Assembly (NCBI GenBank): GCA_008638375.1
Contig: CM018038.1
Coordinates: 14,654,515-14,718,514, forward strand
DNA: 64,000 nucleotides
Reading direction: 5' to 3'
DNA from: Nyssa sinensis
Lineage: Eukaryota; Streptophyta; Magnoliopsida; Cornales; Nyssaceae
Positions within the stretch are counted from its first letter, which is position 1. Every line of letters begins with the position of its first letter. This document shows, piece after piece, positions 1 to 12,307 of this stretch. Made by a program: the position numbers and the translations under genes. The notes beneath the pieces are model-generated. The model was not told the origin of the DNA, ran no database searches, and saw only the letters and a program-made list of their open reading frames with translations.

Positions 1-1213
1 ATGTGTTATTCCAACGGGTAGGACAATCTAAAATCAACTTCTTTGAAGACAACTGCAATTGCTTTGCTACACTAAATTGGATCATTCGAAAGTCCGATGC
101 GATCAAATATTTAACACCTTCCCTAACAATATCCATTATCTTTTTACTTCTTTGATTCCATCTTGCACCAATAAATTGATTATATGTGCATAGCAACGCA
201 CATGAAAAATCTTTCCATCAAAAGATAACTTCTTTTTAGTGTAAAGTTGTCTTTCAAAACCCTCAAAGCAACGTCATTATACTTGGCATTATCCACTGTA
301 ATTGTAGAAACTTTATCTTCAATCCCCCATTCTATGAAACACTTCTGAAGAGCATCAACAACAATAACCCTACTATGAAAAGGTGGCACATGAAAGAAAT
401 TTAACACCCGCTTTTGCAATTTCCAATCTGAATAAATAAAATGGCCAGTTACAATCATATAATCAATCTTTTGATTACTTGATTTCCACATGTTTGTCGT
501 TATGTTAACTTTGTTGATACTTTTAAATAATGTCTTCAACTTCTTTTTCTCTATCTCATAAGTGGATATGCAATCATTTTTTTATAACAGTGCAAGTTAC
601 CTTTTGCCAATGTGGAGTGTTTGCTCTTATGAACTTGTTAAAGATAACATCCTCCATTTGCATAAATGGATATGCGAAGCAAGCTCTCTTACCTTGGCAC
701 GATCATACTTGAAGTTGGCAATAGATCCCGTACAATCAGATAACACCATTTGTTTCTTACTAGCAAGTTGATGTTGTGTCCAACGCTTCAAGTGCTTATG
801 AAACTGCGTTGTGGCACCCGTTGAAGCATGTTGAATTTTGCTAGGCAATAACTACACTTTTCCTTTTTAGAGGCATCAGTATCGACTACTTCCTCAAAAT
901 CATTCCAAACTGTAAAAGTTCTCTTTCTAGGCTTCCTTTGAAATGCATGCTTGTGAGGGTCAGCATCCTCATTTTGAGTATCATATTTCTCATTCTCCAT
1001 GTTTTCATTGTTGCCCCCATCATTCCCATTGTTCCAATCATTGGCGCTAATGTCCCCCACATCTATTCCATCTTTATCAATATCTTCCATTAGTGGACTT
1101 GTATAGGATTCTTCAAATGAAAATGGAGTACAAGAATCTTGTTCTGGAGAAGTAAATCCAGGTTGTCTAGTAGACATATCTATTAACAAGATAAAAATAA
1201 ATACTTTCAGCAT
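1..1213 (-). pseudogene. hAT transposase, N-terminal half, broken
   Basis: Read on the minus strand, 788-1213 encodes an acidic N-terminus and the first half of a BED zinc finger (FTVWNDFEEV, then the C-x2-C pair in KCSYC). A frameshift leads to the second half (TTQFHKHLKRW, the histidine pair) in 627-848. The stretch 180-539 carries the transposase core: TTNMWKSSNQKIDYM, WKLQKRVLNF and EWGIEDKVSTITVDNA, the last two being hallmarks of the RICESLEEPER family. Frame-broken homology continues to base 1 with a sequence ending CPTRWNNT. Several frameshifts separate these pieces, so it cannot make a transposase. The C-terminal dimerisation domain would lie left of the window. Confidence 0.8.
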
Positions 1214-2807
1214 GACATTCTAAAATGAAGACATGGAATAAATGATTATGTCTATATAATAGGCCATTTAATAATATTTTTATCGAGATAGAGATCTTAT
1301 AAACTCACCACAAATGATCAAAGAGAAAAGACCTCTCGTCTGAAATTACCTCCAAGAACTGATGTAAAGTCCAATATATTCAATCTGTTCACACAATAGA
1401 TATGGTGTAAACCACAATTACAATAGAATTGATCTTATAATTTCAAAATTACTTGAGAAATAAAGAGAGAATAGCATTTGTTCATAACCCATGTTCCCTC
1501 TATTATGAGCATAAAATAATAAACTCCCTGATATTTTTTTTTTTTTTGTTTCAAATGGTGGGGAGAGAGAAATAATGATGAACTAAGTGTAAGGATTTTG
1601 ATAAAGTAAGTTTAGATTCACTTGTTATCACATCAATTAATAAAAAAAGAAATTACAAATCTGGATATAGTTTTACAGCACCTAGAATGGACAAACAAGT
1701 AAAGATTAATGGAAAGATGAGCATTGCCTTATGGATTAATGATTTTTAATACAAGCGTTGACCTTCTCACTCACATTAAAAAGACTAAACACAAAGATTT
1801 AACATAGCAAAACCAATGAGTAGTTGGTCCTCAACTATCTTTTTCTAGGGAATTTTTTATTTTTTGGGTAGGAATATTACTAGGAGTTATTGAAGATAAG
1901 AGTGTTAGAGTGAGAAGAAAAAAAGAGAGAATAGTCACTTTCACTAGTTAATGTTCTCTCTCTCTCTTTCCCATTACTCTCTCTTTCTCTGTATATCTAT
2001 ATACACGGGCGCGCGTACACAGAGACCTGCAGGAAATAACAATCCAAACTGAAGAAAAAAAAAAGTTGAAGAAACCCTAGACCAGATGAAGAGAGCCTTG
2101 GCACTCCTGGCATAGCAAAAAAAATCAACTAAAAAAGGAGGACTTATGGGGTTTTACGATTACTTGATGACGTAGGGATCGGAGGTACCATGACAGGGAA
2201 ATCCACGACGCTGCCGACAACACCTTGCAAGATTCGGGCATGGCGAGCTCGTCAGACTTGTGAACAAACTTGAAGAAGACCAGTTCGTGCTTCGATTGAA
2301 GAGCTTAGGCTTTGGATTGAAGAATCTACTTGAAGAATGCCGTTGGATTGAAGAAGAATCACTCGAAGAGAAGCTGCTCGGGAGTTTGAGAGAAGGCAGA
2401 GCTGCTGCAGCTGAAGAATCTGTTATTTGTGCTTGAAGAAACCCTAGACCATAATCGGGTTTGAAGAAGCCTAAACCAAAATCAGGAGTTTGAGAAAGGG
2501 AGAGGGTAAAGCTGCTGCAGGCCTGCAATGCTTGAAGAAACTAGAAACCCTAGCAGAAAAAATAAAGTATTTATACTAAAAAAAAAATCGAATCACACGA
2601 GCCAAGCTTCAACGAACTTAAACGAGTTTGTTCACGAGCCTGATGAGTCGAGCCTTCTTTTGACTCGGCTCGGCTCGGCTCGTTTAATAAATGAGCCCTA
2701 GTTTGAGCTCGAGTTCGGCTCGCTTATTAATTGAATCAAGTTTAAACGAGTCGTAATTGAACCGAGTTCGAGCTGTTCATGAACGACTCTGTTCGTTTGC
2801 ACCCCAA
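1..2807 (-). mobile_element. hAT transposon relic (RICESLEEPER-like), 5' half, truncated by window edge
   Basis: On the minus strand, degenerate coding pieces of a hAT transposase lie between 1 and 1213, preceded by a long leader. The outer end near 2807 reads inward as TTGGGGTGCAAACGAAC, which fits the terminal repeat of plant hAT elements. It is followed by subterminal DNA dense in GAGCTCGGCTCG-like words (about 2598-2800), also typical of this group. The leader (about 2030-2560) has many TTGAAGAA words and three AAACCCTA telo-box motifs. The other end and the 8-bp target duplication lie outside the window, so only one boundary can be given and it is good to a few bases. Family assignment is by recognition of motifs, not by search. 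Confidence 0.75.
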
Positions 2808-4425
2808 AGTAGGAAGATTAATTTAGTGACAAAATTGCCATAATATTTTATTTTTTTTAAAAAAAAAAAGACAACCCCATCTTTGGTCTCAATACCCCCT
2901 ACCATGGTTAGTGGTCTCAATAGCCAGGTCCTCATTCTTTATTAGGACTAAAAGCCTTCGCCACAATAAAGTTGTTGTCATCTTGATTTAGGTTATCAAC
3001 CAGGTGGATGTTTTAGGGGCATCTTCTACCCACCAATCATGATAAAAGGAGACATCATTTCCATTACCAATTCTAAAAGAAATTGTTATTTCTACGGTCA
3101 AAAACTACTAATAAATGTGAGTGAAAAAAGTTGTAGCATCTAAAAAAGGCAAATAGTACGGATTTGTTTTCATTATTTTCCTTTTTTTTATTTTAGCTTT
3201 GCTTTTTTTTTTAGGAAATATAATGGTAAGTCTTTTAAAAAACATCTGCTTTTAGCATTTTTATTTTTTAATTTAATGAATTTGAACTTTTGAAGCTACA
3301 AAAAAATTACTTTTAATTGTTTCTTAAAAAAAAAAATTGTTGTGAGAAACTATTTTCGAAAATGTTTGCCTAACATATTTTTTTGTTAGTGTCCTGTTTT
3401 TTTATTTTTGAGAACAAAAAATTTAAAAATGTAACTATACCAGTTATAATTTTATTTTATATTATATTTTGTGTTATAAAACTAAAATTTTAGAATGAGA
3501 AAGTTACACATCATTTTAATTTTTAAGATTTTAATTGCCCAAATCCCTTGTGTAAAACACCTAGGTATACACGTAACTTCTCGAATGACATTAGATTTTA
3601 ATCAGGATGGTGTATATGAAAGATATGTATCTATCCATCTCGAATTGGCCCATTTGACTCTTTTTCTTTCACTTTTTCTTATTCCATTTTTACATGAATT
3701 GATTTTACTAGTAGATTCCTTGATCAGCCATGGGTGGTGAATCTTATTTATTTGAGAGGATAGTAAAAGGGTAGACTTACTAAAATTATTTTTGGAAGGA
3801 AAATTATTGTGAGTACAATACTTAGTTTACATTTCTTAATCATCATAATTTGTCATATATATACATATATATATATATAAAGACAATACTTAGCTCCAAA
3901 TCAAAAATCTTCTATTGCTCACGTATGTATTATTTTTATGTGTTACGTATACACTCACGTGTGTATCATGTAATAATTTAGTTTTAATAAAAAAATAAAA
4001 TTAAATAAATTAAAATACACGTATATATTATATATATGTCAAATTGTGATTAAAACATATACTCAAGTATTATCCTATATATATATATATATTTTATTTA
4101 AAATTAAATAATTATATGATATTTATATGATTATATACGTGATAGAATAAGATTATATGATTAGGCAATCTTCTGCGGTAACTCAAACTCAAATTTCACT
4201 TAAAATTTAAATAAAAAATAAATTTAATTTTGATGTTCTCTAATAATCACTGAAGATTTTTACTCAAATCATTTTTAAAAATTCTCACCTTATCTCAAAA
4301 ATTACTTTATATCATTTTCCTTTAAAAATTATTTTCTCTCTTCATTTTCCTTCCAAACTCTTCACCCTTGATTCTCATTCCCTCCCAAACACTCTTCATA
4401 AAGCCCTAAAAATCTCCGTCACATA
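2808..4425. other. AT-rich intergenic DNA
   Basis: No coding region is recognised. It contains homopolymer runs, (TA)n tracts near 3860 and 4080, and low-complexity AT sequence. The last roughly 100 bases become pyrimidine-rich with CCCTAAAAATC and look like the start of a transcribed leader; the match across the MULE insertion (see 20545-20594) supports this. Confidence 0.6.
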
Positions 4426-4435
4426 CTTCCATCGC
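4426..4435 (+). repeat. MULE target-site duplication, left copy
   Basis: CTTCCATCGC directly precedes the left TIR and is repeated without change at 20545-20554 after the right TIR. Confidence 0.93.
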
Positions 4436-4706
4436 GAATTTTTGACCCGACCCACGTAAATTAAAAAATTATTTCCCGGACCCAGGTAGGTTTCAACTTA
4501 TTTTCCGGACCCATGTCTTTTTGAAAAGCGTCTAAATCTAAGACGCTTCTATAATTTTTTTCGGCACAAAGGCGGATTATATTCCTACGCCTTTGAAAGG
4601 CGGATAAAACTTCTACGCCTTTAAAAGGCGTAGAAGAATAATGCGCCTTTTAAAGGCGTATGAATATAATCCGCCTTTTAAAGGCGTAAGAGAACATTAC
4701 GCTTCT
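4436..4706 (+). repeat. Left terminal inverted repeat of the MULE
   Basis: 271 bp, matching the reverse complement of 20274-20544 with scattered substitutions. The outer half holds GACCCGACCCACGT and CCCGGACCCAGGTAGG blocks and a palindrome with arms AAGCGTCT/AGACGCTT at 4526-4533 and 4541-4548. The inner half is an array of heptamers AAAGGCG and CGCCTTT in alternating orientation, starting at 4568, 4588, 4596, 4616, 4624, 4644, 4652, 4672 and 4680. A degenerate tenth, CGCTTCT, is at 4700. Spacing alternates exactly 20 and 8 bp. Confidence 0.93.
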
Positions 4707-4837
4707 GTTTAGTTCATATATACTCCCGATCGGGATTTCACCTATGTTGTGGCTTCTTTCCTACCCAGTCTTTCCTACGAGCTACTTAGGGCTTCTTTCC
4801 TACTCAGCAGCAGCTTCCCCACCAGAGAGCATATCTT

Positions 4838-4938
4838 TTAGATTCTGTTGATCCTGTCGAAGAAGCTGCATCGGCAAGAGCACCTGCTCCAGATCCTAAA
4901 ACAGCGAAGAGAGCAAAGGCAAAGGCCAGTAGCAAAAG
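4838..4938 (+). pseudogene. Possible captured exon of unknown origin inside the MULE
   Basis: Just inside the left TIR, one frame reads LDSVDPVEEAASARAP followed by a lysine- and alanine-rich run, ending AAAAG|GTTATT like a splice donor. The composition is coding-like and unlike the AT-rich surroundings, and its position matches where Pack-MULEs carry foreign exons. I do not recognise the source gene. It could instead be a leader exon of the transposase gene. Confidence 0.35.
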
Positions 4939-4939
4939 G

Positions 4940-6480
4940 TTATTTATCATGCTATGCCTTATTAACAACACTAATATCCCAAGCTATGCCTGATCTCAAA
5001 TAGAAGTCTATGTCAGCTCTTGTGTAGAAACTAGCATTTATCATGTTGGATCTATTTGGTTTTCTGTTATTCTAAGAATGAAAGATATGGAGTTCTGTTT
5101 CTTGTGATAAAGTTTGGATATTTAAATTCTTTTTTATTTTTTTAAAAAAGGCTTTGATGGCTTTTTGTTGTTTTAGATATTAATCAAGCGTGCATCAGAC
5201 CGAGTTTATTAGAGTTTAGCTTCTTAAAAATTTTATGTTCATATTTCAAAAAATCATTATTCACTCAAGAGTAATGAATTTCTTTCTTTTATGCTGATTG
5301 AAACCAATGAGCCTGCTTGAAATTAAAATACACCGTTTTTTTTTTCTTTCCTTTTTTTTCATTACATGGTGGTATTCTAGATGCTAAATTAAAATCATTA
5401 TTCATTTTTTTATTTTTATTTTTATCTATTTTGGATATTAATTTCTTGTTTAACATACTTTTATGAATAACTTGTTCTGTCAAGATCTGTTTTCAAAAAC
5501 TTGAATTTAACATAATTTCTTGTTTAACATCTAAAAGCATTTCAGCTTTACAAATAAATACAAAGGTTTTTTTTTGTAAAAAAAGAATAATCCCAAACCA
5601 CAGATTTTGAAAATCTAAGGATTTTAAAAATATATGAGTTTTAAATTCTTTATTTTAAATTTTGTTAAACATGTCAAAAAATTTCATCTAAACACTATTT
5701 GATTGTCTTTATAAAAAAAAATGGCCATAAATTAAACTTTAATTCAGTGTTGGATGGAGTACCTTCATAAAAATAAAAATAAAAAGAAATTTTGAAAGGA
5801 TAATTCAATAAATTTATTTGTGTAAAGTTCTTACCAATTGGAATGTAATTTGTGTCTATTAGTGAGAAACTAATACTAAGTCTTGAAATTCGGATTGTGA
5901 ATTTAAAGTTTGATACTGACAAACACAATTTGTTTGTCATTTTACAAATACGTATCAACAATTGAAAAGAACATGCATAGAAGCACTATGAAAATATGCA
6001 TTTACCAAATAAAATTGCTTTCAAAAAAGCCTTTCTATAAACTAGAAGCACAAGGATTGAATAGTCAATCCTTGCAATGGACTGCTTGTTCAATTGAAAA
6101 AAAAGTCTAATGGTAAGATAAAATAGTATGAAAAATTTCTATAATCATTCAAATTAGTCTAAGGTTGTTTTATGGTTGATTTTAAAGGGCTGTTCAGTGA
6201 AGGTTTAGGTTGCTGTTTGGTAAAATTTTTAGCTACTTTATGGTTGATTTTAAGGGCTGTTTGTAAAGTTTTAGGCTGGTTTATGGCTGATTTTAAGGGC
6301 TGTTTGTAAAGTTTTAGGCTGCTTTATGGTTGATTTTTTTGGGCTATTCAGTGAGGATTTAGGTTGCTGTTTGGTGAAATGTCTTAGCTACTTTATTTTT
6401 TTTGTCAATTACTTGCATATTTATGGTTTGTATGTATTGCTGAAAATTTGAAATTTACTAATCTTTTCATTCTAGATTGG
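4940..6480. other. MULE internal DNA between left TIR region and transposase
   Basis: AT-rich, no recognised gene. From about 6160 to 6400 there are three to four imperfect copies of a roughly 60-70-bp unit containing the words ATGGTTGATTTTAAGGGCTG and GTTTTAGGCTG, just before the transposase start. This could be promoter or leader DNA. Confidence 0.5.
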
Positions 6481-6489
6481 AGGTTATAA

Positions 6490-9101
6490 ATGGCACGGAG
6501 ACGCGCAACTGTATGTCTATTCTTAGGGGGCAATACATTTTATGGGGAAGAAGGGTTTTCTTACGATGTGCATACTCCAAGAACATGTGTAAGATTAGAT
6601 CATGACGTTACTTACACTGAAATGGTGGATTGCGTCTGTAATGCGTTGCAGTTGGATCGAAATTCGTGTCAATTGAAAATGACTTGTAGATTTCCATCAG
6701 TAGTGAGAGCACACATGACAAAATATATGCCATTGGAAATTGTTGACAATAACACTGTTGAAGCAATGGTTGGTGCTATATTTGAGAATGAACAAATATC
6801 TAGTATCGACTTGTACGTGGAAATAGACAATTAGAACCAAGGTGGGGGAACCAGTCAGGTGTTAGGACCATTCACTAGATTGCTAACACAAGACTATGGG
6901 AATGAATCACATGATATACTGATGATATCGGAGTTTCGGCCCCATCAATCAAATATGTCTAACTCACCATATAATAATGGAACACAACAGTTGCATACAA
7001 TACCAAATCGTGAAACTGTTGTTCAAGAAGTGGCTATGAGTCATGATTCGTCCTGGGCTTACAGAGGGGTTGACGTAAATCTCAGTCCACACAACTCAGT
7101 CGAGGAGGCAGAGGAGGAGGAAGAAAGGATGATGGATGAGTTGGGTGAAAATGATGAGGAAGATGAAAAAGCCATACTAGGGCAAGCTTTTAATGGAATG
7201 CATGCGGAATCCCAAATGCATGAGCCTATGTCACCATTTTTAGTACTGTAGAGTTGCCTAATCAAACCTTGGATAGTAGCTCTTCACTTCATGGCCATGT
7301 ATGGGACCCGATGAGGGATGAGTTATCAAAGGGTTTACTGTTCGCTGACAAGGATAAGTTGAAAAATGCTATACAAATGTATTCCATCAGAACACACCAA
7401 CAATATGAGGTTGTGGAAACAAGCTCAAGTACATGGTCTCTACGATGTAAAATGCATGATGAGTGTGGTTGCCAATGGAGAATGCGTGCCTGTAAGAGGA
7501 AAAAGCATGGGTGGTTTGAAATAACAAAGTTTGAAGGACCTCACACTTGCTTATATCCTGGTCTAAACAGGGATCATAGGCAGTTGAATTCCATATTGAT
7601 TGCGGCTGAAATCCAAGGGCTTGTAAAAGCCGATCCATCTCTCAAAATAGCTGTTATTAGAGACTATGTGCAGCAAAAATTTAACTACCAAGTCTCTTAT
7701 AAAAAGTCTTGGATGGCGAAGCAAAAAGCCGTGGCAAGGGTTTTTGGAGATTGGAAGTCATCATACAATTTCTTGCCAAAATTTATGGGCGCATTGAAAA
7801 AATACAATGATGGAAAAATCGTCAAGTGGCAGACTTTCCATACTGCCTCGACTGATGATGTGATATTACATAAAGTTTTTTGGGCATTCAAACCATCAAT
7901 TGAAGGGTTTTGCCACTGTCGGCCGGTTGTTAGTATAGATGCTACGTTCCTATATGGGAGATATAAGGGGAAGTTGCTAATTGCAATAGGAGCAGATGGA
8001 AACAATCAGATCTTTCCCCTTGCGTTTGCCGTCGTTGATGAGGAGTCTTACAGTAGTTGGAGTTGGTTCCTCGAGCACTTGAAGGATTATGTCATTCGAG
8101 ATAGGGAATGTATTTGTTTGATTTCAGATAGACACAACGGGATCCTTGCAGCTGTTAATGCCTCTAATTCCAGATGCAAACCGCCCTACGCATATCATCG
8201 TTTTTGCCTTCGACATGTTTAGAGCAATTTTAATAGCAGGTTTAAGAATGCACACTTGAAGAGGCTGGTATGGATTGCCGGAAGTACTCATCAAATTCGA
8301 AAATTCGATCGAGTCATGGAAGAAATTGGCAAGCTAAATAAAGATGCAAGAGACTATTTGATGAACATTCCGGCAGAACAGTGGAGTATTGCTCATGATG
8401 ATGGTCGTCGCTACGGGATGCGGACGACTAATATATCCGAGGTCTTCAATGGTGTGTTGAAGGGAGCAAGAAACTTGCCTATCACTGCATGTGTTGAGCT
8501 TATATTTGAGCGGGTGGTTTACTACTTCAATGTAAGACGGATATTAGTTTCAGACGGTGTAAATAATGACTATACCTATACTCCTTACGCATTTCATAGG
8601 ATTAGTCGGAATCAGGAAAAGGCTGGACGTCACAAGTTAACACCATATAACTCCGGTCTTAGAATTATGAGGGTTTTAACAGCCAAAGGTAATGCTCAAG
8701 TGGTTAATCTTCATACGAGCACTTGTAGTTGTGGGAAGTGGAATATTTATAAGATGCCTTGTTCCCATACAATCGCAGTTATGGCAGACTTGAGAGTGCC
8801 TTTTCATCAATTTATGGATGAATTTTACAGTATTGGCGCATACGAGAGGACATGGCAATCACAATTTTATCCACTGTACCATGAGGATTATTGGGATACA
8901 CCATATAGTCCAAGAGTATGCCATAATCCCACGCTTCTAAGGAGAAGGGGTCGTCCTAGGTCATCACGACTTCGGAACGAGATGGACATCAGAGAAGTGG
9001 CTAGACGTAATCACTGTGGTATATGTAGGCAAACTGGTCACGATCGTCGCTCTTGTCCTACTAACAACCATCCCGAAGCAGGCATTGGCCCTTCAGATTG
9101 A
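6490..9101 (+). pseudogene. MuDR-type transposase (MURA) with three lesions
   Basis: Transposase of the surrounding element; it would bind the TIRs and cut and join DNA in the nucleus. Domains in order: a PB1-like N-terminal region (6490-6834), an acidic linker (6859-7251), a plant MuDR DNA-binding region with CGCQWRMRAC and EGPHTC, and the MULE DDE core. The core has SIDATFLYGRYKG, then FPLAFAVVDEE and LISDRHNGI. Next come the NISEVFNGVLKGAR motif, a SWIM zinc finger (CSCGKWNIYKMPCSH) and a CCHC knuckle (CGICRQTGHDRRSC). Three breaks: an in-frame TAG at 6832-6834 (probably CAG before), a lost T in the run at about 7236-7241 that shifts the frame, and a TAG at 8220-8222. The rest is well preserved, so inactivation looks fairly recent. 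Confidence 0.92.
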
Positions 9102-9471
9102 TGATCTTTTATGTAGTTGTAGGGTTTGCAAGATTATCAAATTGATGGAAAGCATTCAAATGACACGAATTGTACAATAAAGCTGCCACAAATTGAGGTA
9201 CAAAACCTAACTCCTAGAGAACTGCTTGCTGTGAGTGGCAATGAACATAAACTGCATGTATTATGTGAATTTAAGAGATGGTCCCTTTTTTTCTCTCCCA
9301 TAACTATTCTCATATCTTCTTGGTTGTGGCTTTGAACAGCTTTCAATCCAACTCTTGGCAAAAGGGCATAAAGATAGAGCAATTCTATTACTAAGTTAAC
9401 AACCCAACTCCTCTGAAAATATCCAATTTTTTCATTGCTGATTGTACCGCATAAGTAACTTTATATTACAG
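9102..9471. other. MULE internal DNA after the transposase
   Basis: Likely the transposase 3' untranslated region followed by unassigned sequence. No recognised coding region. Confidence 0.5.
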
Positions 9472-9782
9472 ACTGGTACTTGGCAAGGATCCTGATTATG
9501 TGGAAGATTTGATTGTTATGGGGCAGACACTATTGCAAAATGGACTGGCTGTAGAGGCTAATGATTATTTGGAGTGTGCTATCTCGAAGGTAAGAATTTT
9601 GAGTCCTTTTCACTGACTACAGCTCTGTTGCTCCTTTTAATTCTAATACTCATGTTTAATCTGTTTTAGAGTGAAGCTTGCAAAGAAAAACCATTTGTGC
9701 TGATTCTGAAGAATTCTGTGATAGAGTTGCATGTTTGAAAGAACCAAATCTCATTATTATGATGCATTGGTGCTGCTTGGTA
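9472..9782 (+). pseudogene. Captured fragment of a TPR-like protein gene (At2g37400 family)
   Basis: An exon at 9472-9589 has an intact acceptor (TTACAG before it) and donor (AAG|GTAAGA). It reads LVLGKDPDYVEDLIVMGQTL and continues through NGLAVEANDYLECAISK, a tetratricopeptide-like segment I associate with the chloroplast-lumen TPR family of At2g37400. After a short intron, 9669-9782 contains LKEP and, one base out of frame, SHYYDALVLLG of the same family. Retained introns show capture at the DNA level rather than by reverse transcription. It is only a small part of the parent gene and has no start. Confidence 0.65.
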
Positions 9783-10239
9783 GGTATAAATTTCTGTAAT
9801 TGCTTTAGTTTCTGAAGATTTTGCCTGCACTGTACATATTTATCTTATTTTCTATCTGTTGTGTTCATTTCCATTTCGTTAAGCACAGACACATAAGTTT
9901 TTTTTAAACATTGAATTTTCATTTTAATTGATGAGATGTTTTTTCCTTTTGGAGGGTTGAGAAACATTAAATGTGGTAAGGCTAAAAAGATACCTGGAAA
10001 TGAGGGCTGGAAATTGCTAATTGCATATGTGGAATCTAACTAGTCTACTGAAATATTTAGCTAGATGTGACTCTTTCCATTCAGGTCAGGCTGAAGAGAT
10101 AAATAAGAGCTTCTGTCAATAGGTTTCAAGTGAAAATGAGTTAAGCTCACTAAAATCATTCTGATTGCATTAAATAGCTTTAACTTATAACTGCTGTCAT
10201 CATAATTCTGGTTTTATGATGCTCATATTCATTCTGCAG

Positions 10240-10341
10240 ATATGTTCCTTGCCCTTGATAAAGCTATGAATGGGACATTAACCAAGCAAGAACTTCGAGA
10301 ATATGCAGAAGGGACTCTATTTGTAATTTTCATCGAAAGGG
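10240..10341 (+). pseudogene. Captured exon of TON2/FASS (PP2A regulatory subunit B'')
   Basis: A single exon with acceptor TTCTGCAG and a following GGTAGG donor. It reads MFLALDKAMNGTLTKQELRE, then YAEGTLFVIFIERG. This matches the EF-hand-like region of TON2, the B''-type subunit of protein phosphatase 2A that organises cortical microtubules and the preprophase band. Only this exon is present, next to unrelated fragments inside the MULE, so it is a transduplicated piece with no expected function. Confidence 0.75.
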
Positions 10342-11061
10342 GTAGGAACTAACAGAACTATCTTCACAACTCTCTTGAAATCTACTAGAATCTGTCTCAT
10401 GCATCTTTATTCACATACTAGAAAATGTAATAGCCCTTTCTTTTATCTTATTGGTATTGTTCATATTCACTTGAAACCTCATCATTTGTGTTCTTTGGGA
10501 ACCATTTCACATTTGCTTGCTTAAAATTCACTGCTTTTGCCACTAATAGAGGTTGTCAGTCTATTAGTGTCAAATTAGTTGCTTTGAAGCTCATCTTTCA
10601 GAAGAGTGGTCTATCTCATAGAAGAATAACTTGGCACTGTGGCAGGCTGGATGCCAGTTATACATTTACTTTGTGGCACTGCATAGAGGTTCCTGATTGC
10701 ATCTTCTATTCAAAACATGAATTTATTTGCAAATATTCTTATAACCCTCCTGCAATCATTAATTCAAACTGGTTAAAGTCTCCCCGAAACAGAGTAATTA
10801 TAAAGTAGCCAAATGAATTGGACTTTTGTCCTTACACTATTTTGCCTTGCTCTTAATTATTCATTCACACGGTGCATTTACACAGTAATGGGCCCACTTT
10901 CATGCAGATTTGTATTATGTTTTTCTGCATTGTACATTGACATTTTGATATTTTGCAATATTTGTAGTCTTTAGGATGGATTTGTCTCATGATTTTTGGA
11001 AAATCAAACAGAATTTCAATTTATAGTCTTTATTTATATGCTTTTACTTTACTGGTTTATA

Positions 11062-11480
11062 GGATTTGCCTTTGTTTATATGGATGATGAGAGAGATGCA
11101 GAGGATGCAATTCGAGGACTGGACAGAATAGAATTTGGTAGAAAGGGACAATAGGTTTCAAGTGTTGAGTAGACAAAGGTAATGCATCTACCCTAATAGT
11201 GTTGATGAATTTTCTTATAGGAAAAATTGTTGATGGTTTTCTTTTTTCACTCTTATCTGGTATTTTTTGGTTACACATCTTACTTGAGCTTTCCCGTTGT
11301 TGTATTACAGCAAGAACGTGGGATTAGAAGGCCTGGGAATTCTAGAAAATCTTCGACTAATTTAAGACCCTCAAAGACCTTGTTTGTTATCAATTTTGAT
11401 CCGTATCAAGAAATGTCAAAGGACTTGGAGAGGCATTTTGATCCATATGGGAAAATATCGAACATAAGGATCAGAAAAAT
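11062..11480 (+). pseudogene. Captured fragment of an RS31/RS40-type SR splicing factor
   Basis: Two exons. The first (about 11062-11178, after TTTATAG) reads FAFVYMDDERDAEDAIRGLD, the end of RRM1. It then contains two in-frame stops, one of them TAG where the family has the tryptophan of EWTK. The second (from 11311 after ATTACAG) reads QERGIRRPG, then RPSKTLFVINFDPYQ and DLERHFDPYGKISNIRIRK, the start of RRM2. Plant RS-subfamily SR proteins have exactly this RRM1-linker-RRM2 layout. The fragment keeps its intron and lacks the start, the RS domain and the 3' exons. Confidence 0.8.
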
Positions 11481-12307
11481 TGATTCTTGGAACATGGTCA
11501 CATGTATAGAATGGAATTGTATTATTTTGGTTATGATGTTGATTAGTACATGTATCTAGCAAGTCCCTCAAATTTCATGTTTTGTTACTTGGATCTGGTT
11601 TAAATTCCCTTTCTAAGTTTGGTATAATTGCTATGGATTCATCTAATATGTACCTCGGGGAAACAATAATACCAAGTTTCTCAAATTTCTATAGAGAATT
11701 TGGGACATGATATGTTAAGTTTTTTACTATTCTTGTAGTCCCATATCTGATACAAAATTAAAGTTGAAGGAGCTTATAAATGCACACTTCTATGTTTATT
11801 TGGGTAGAAAAATAAGTTTCATTTGTTAGTTGTAGTAATTGCAATGTGTATAACAATTTGTTTTTTTTTTTTTTTGGAAAGAAAAGTAAGAGTTGAATTA
11901 ATGATCTTCTCTTAATAAAGAGAATATGGTAATCAACTAAACTAGTTCCAATTGATTTAACAATTAATATGATAACATGCTAATTTATCTTAATCTCAAC
12001 TTTAAAAAAATTTAAAATTTGTTGAGTTATTGTGACAAACACTTTGATGAAACTTTTACTGTTATTATAAATAATATAAATGTATGTATGTCGATTTATT
12101 TTGTAGAAAATATTTAATAATGTTGTTTTGCATGGCGGATTTCACTGTTGCCTGCTATCCAAAAATTAGTATTTGTAAGTGTAATGAATATTTTTCTTAA
12201 AAAAAATTATATTCTACTCTTAATTAGTACTATTTTTCAGAGTATAATTTATCTCTTTCTTTCTCCATCTTTCAATTTTTGAGTAGTTTCCATTATCACT
12301 TTAATTT

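Noticed and set aside
2160..2528. Ser- and Leu-rich 122-codon frame in the hAT leader
   Set aside because: Built from repeated TTGAAGAA words and unlike any hAT-encoded protein I know; treated as leader sequence.
4568..4706. Heptamer array as a possible CRISPR-like repeat
   Set aside because: The units alternate in orientation, are mirrored at the other end of a MULE, and have no unique spacers; it is part of a TIR in a plant nuclear genome.
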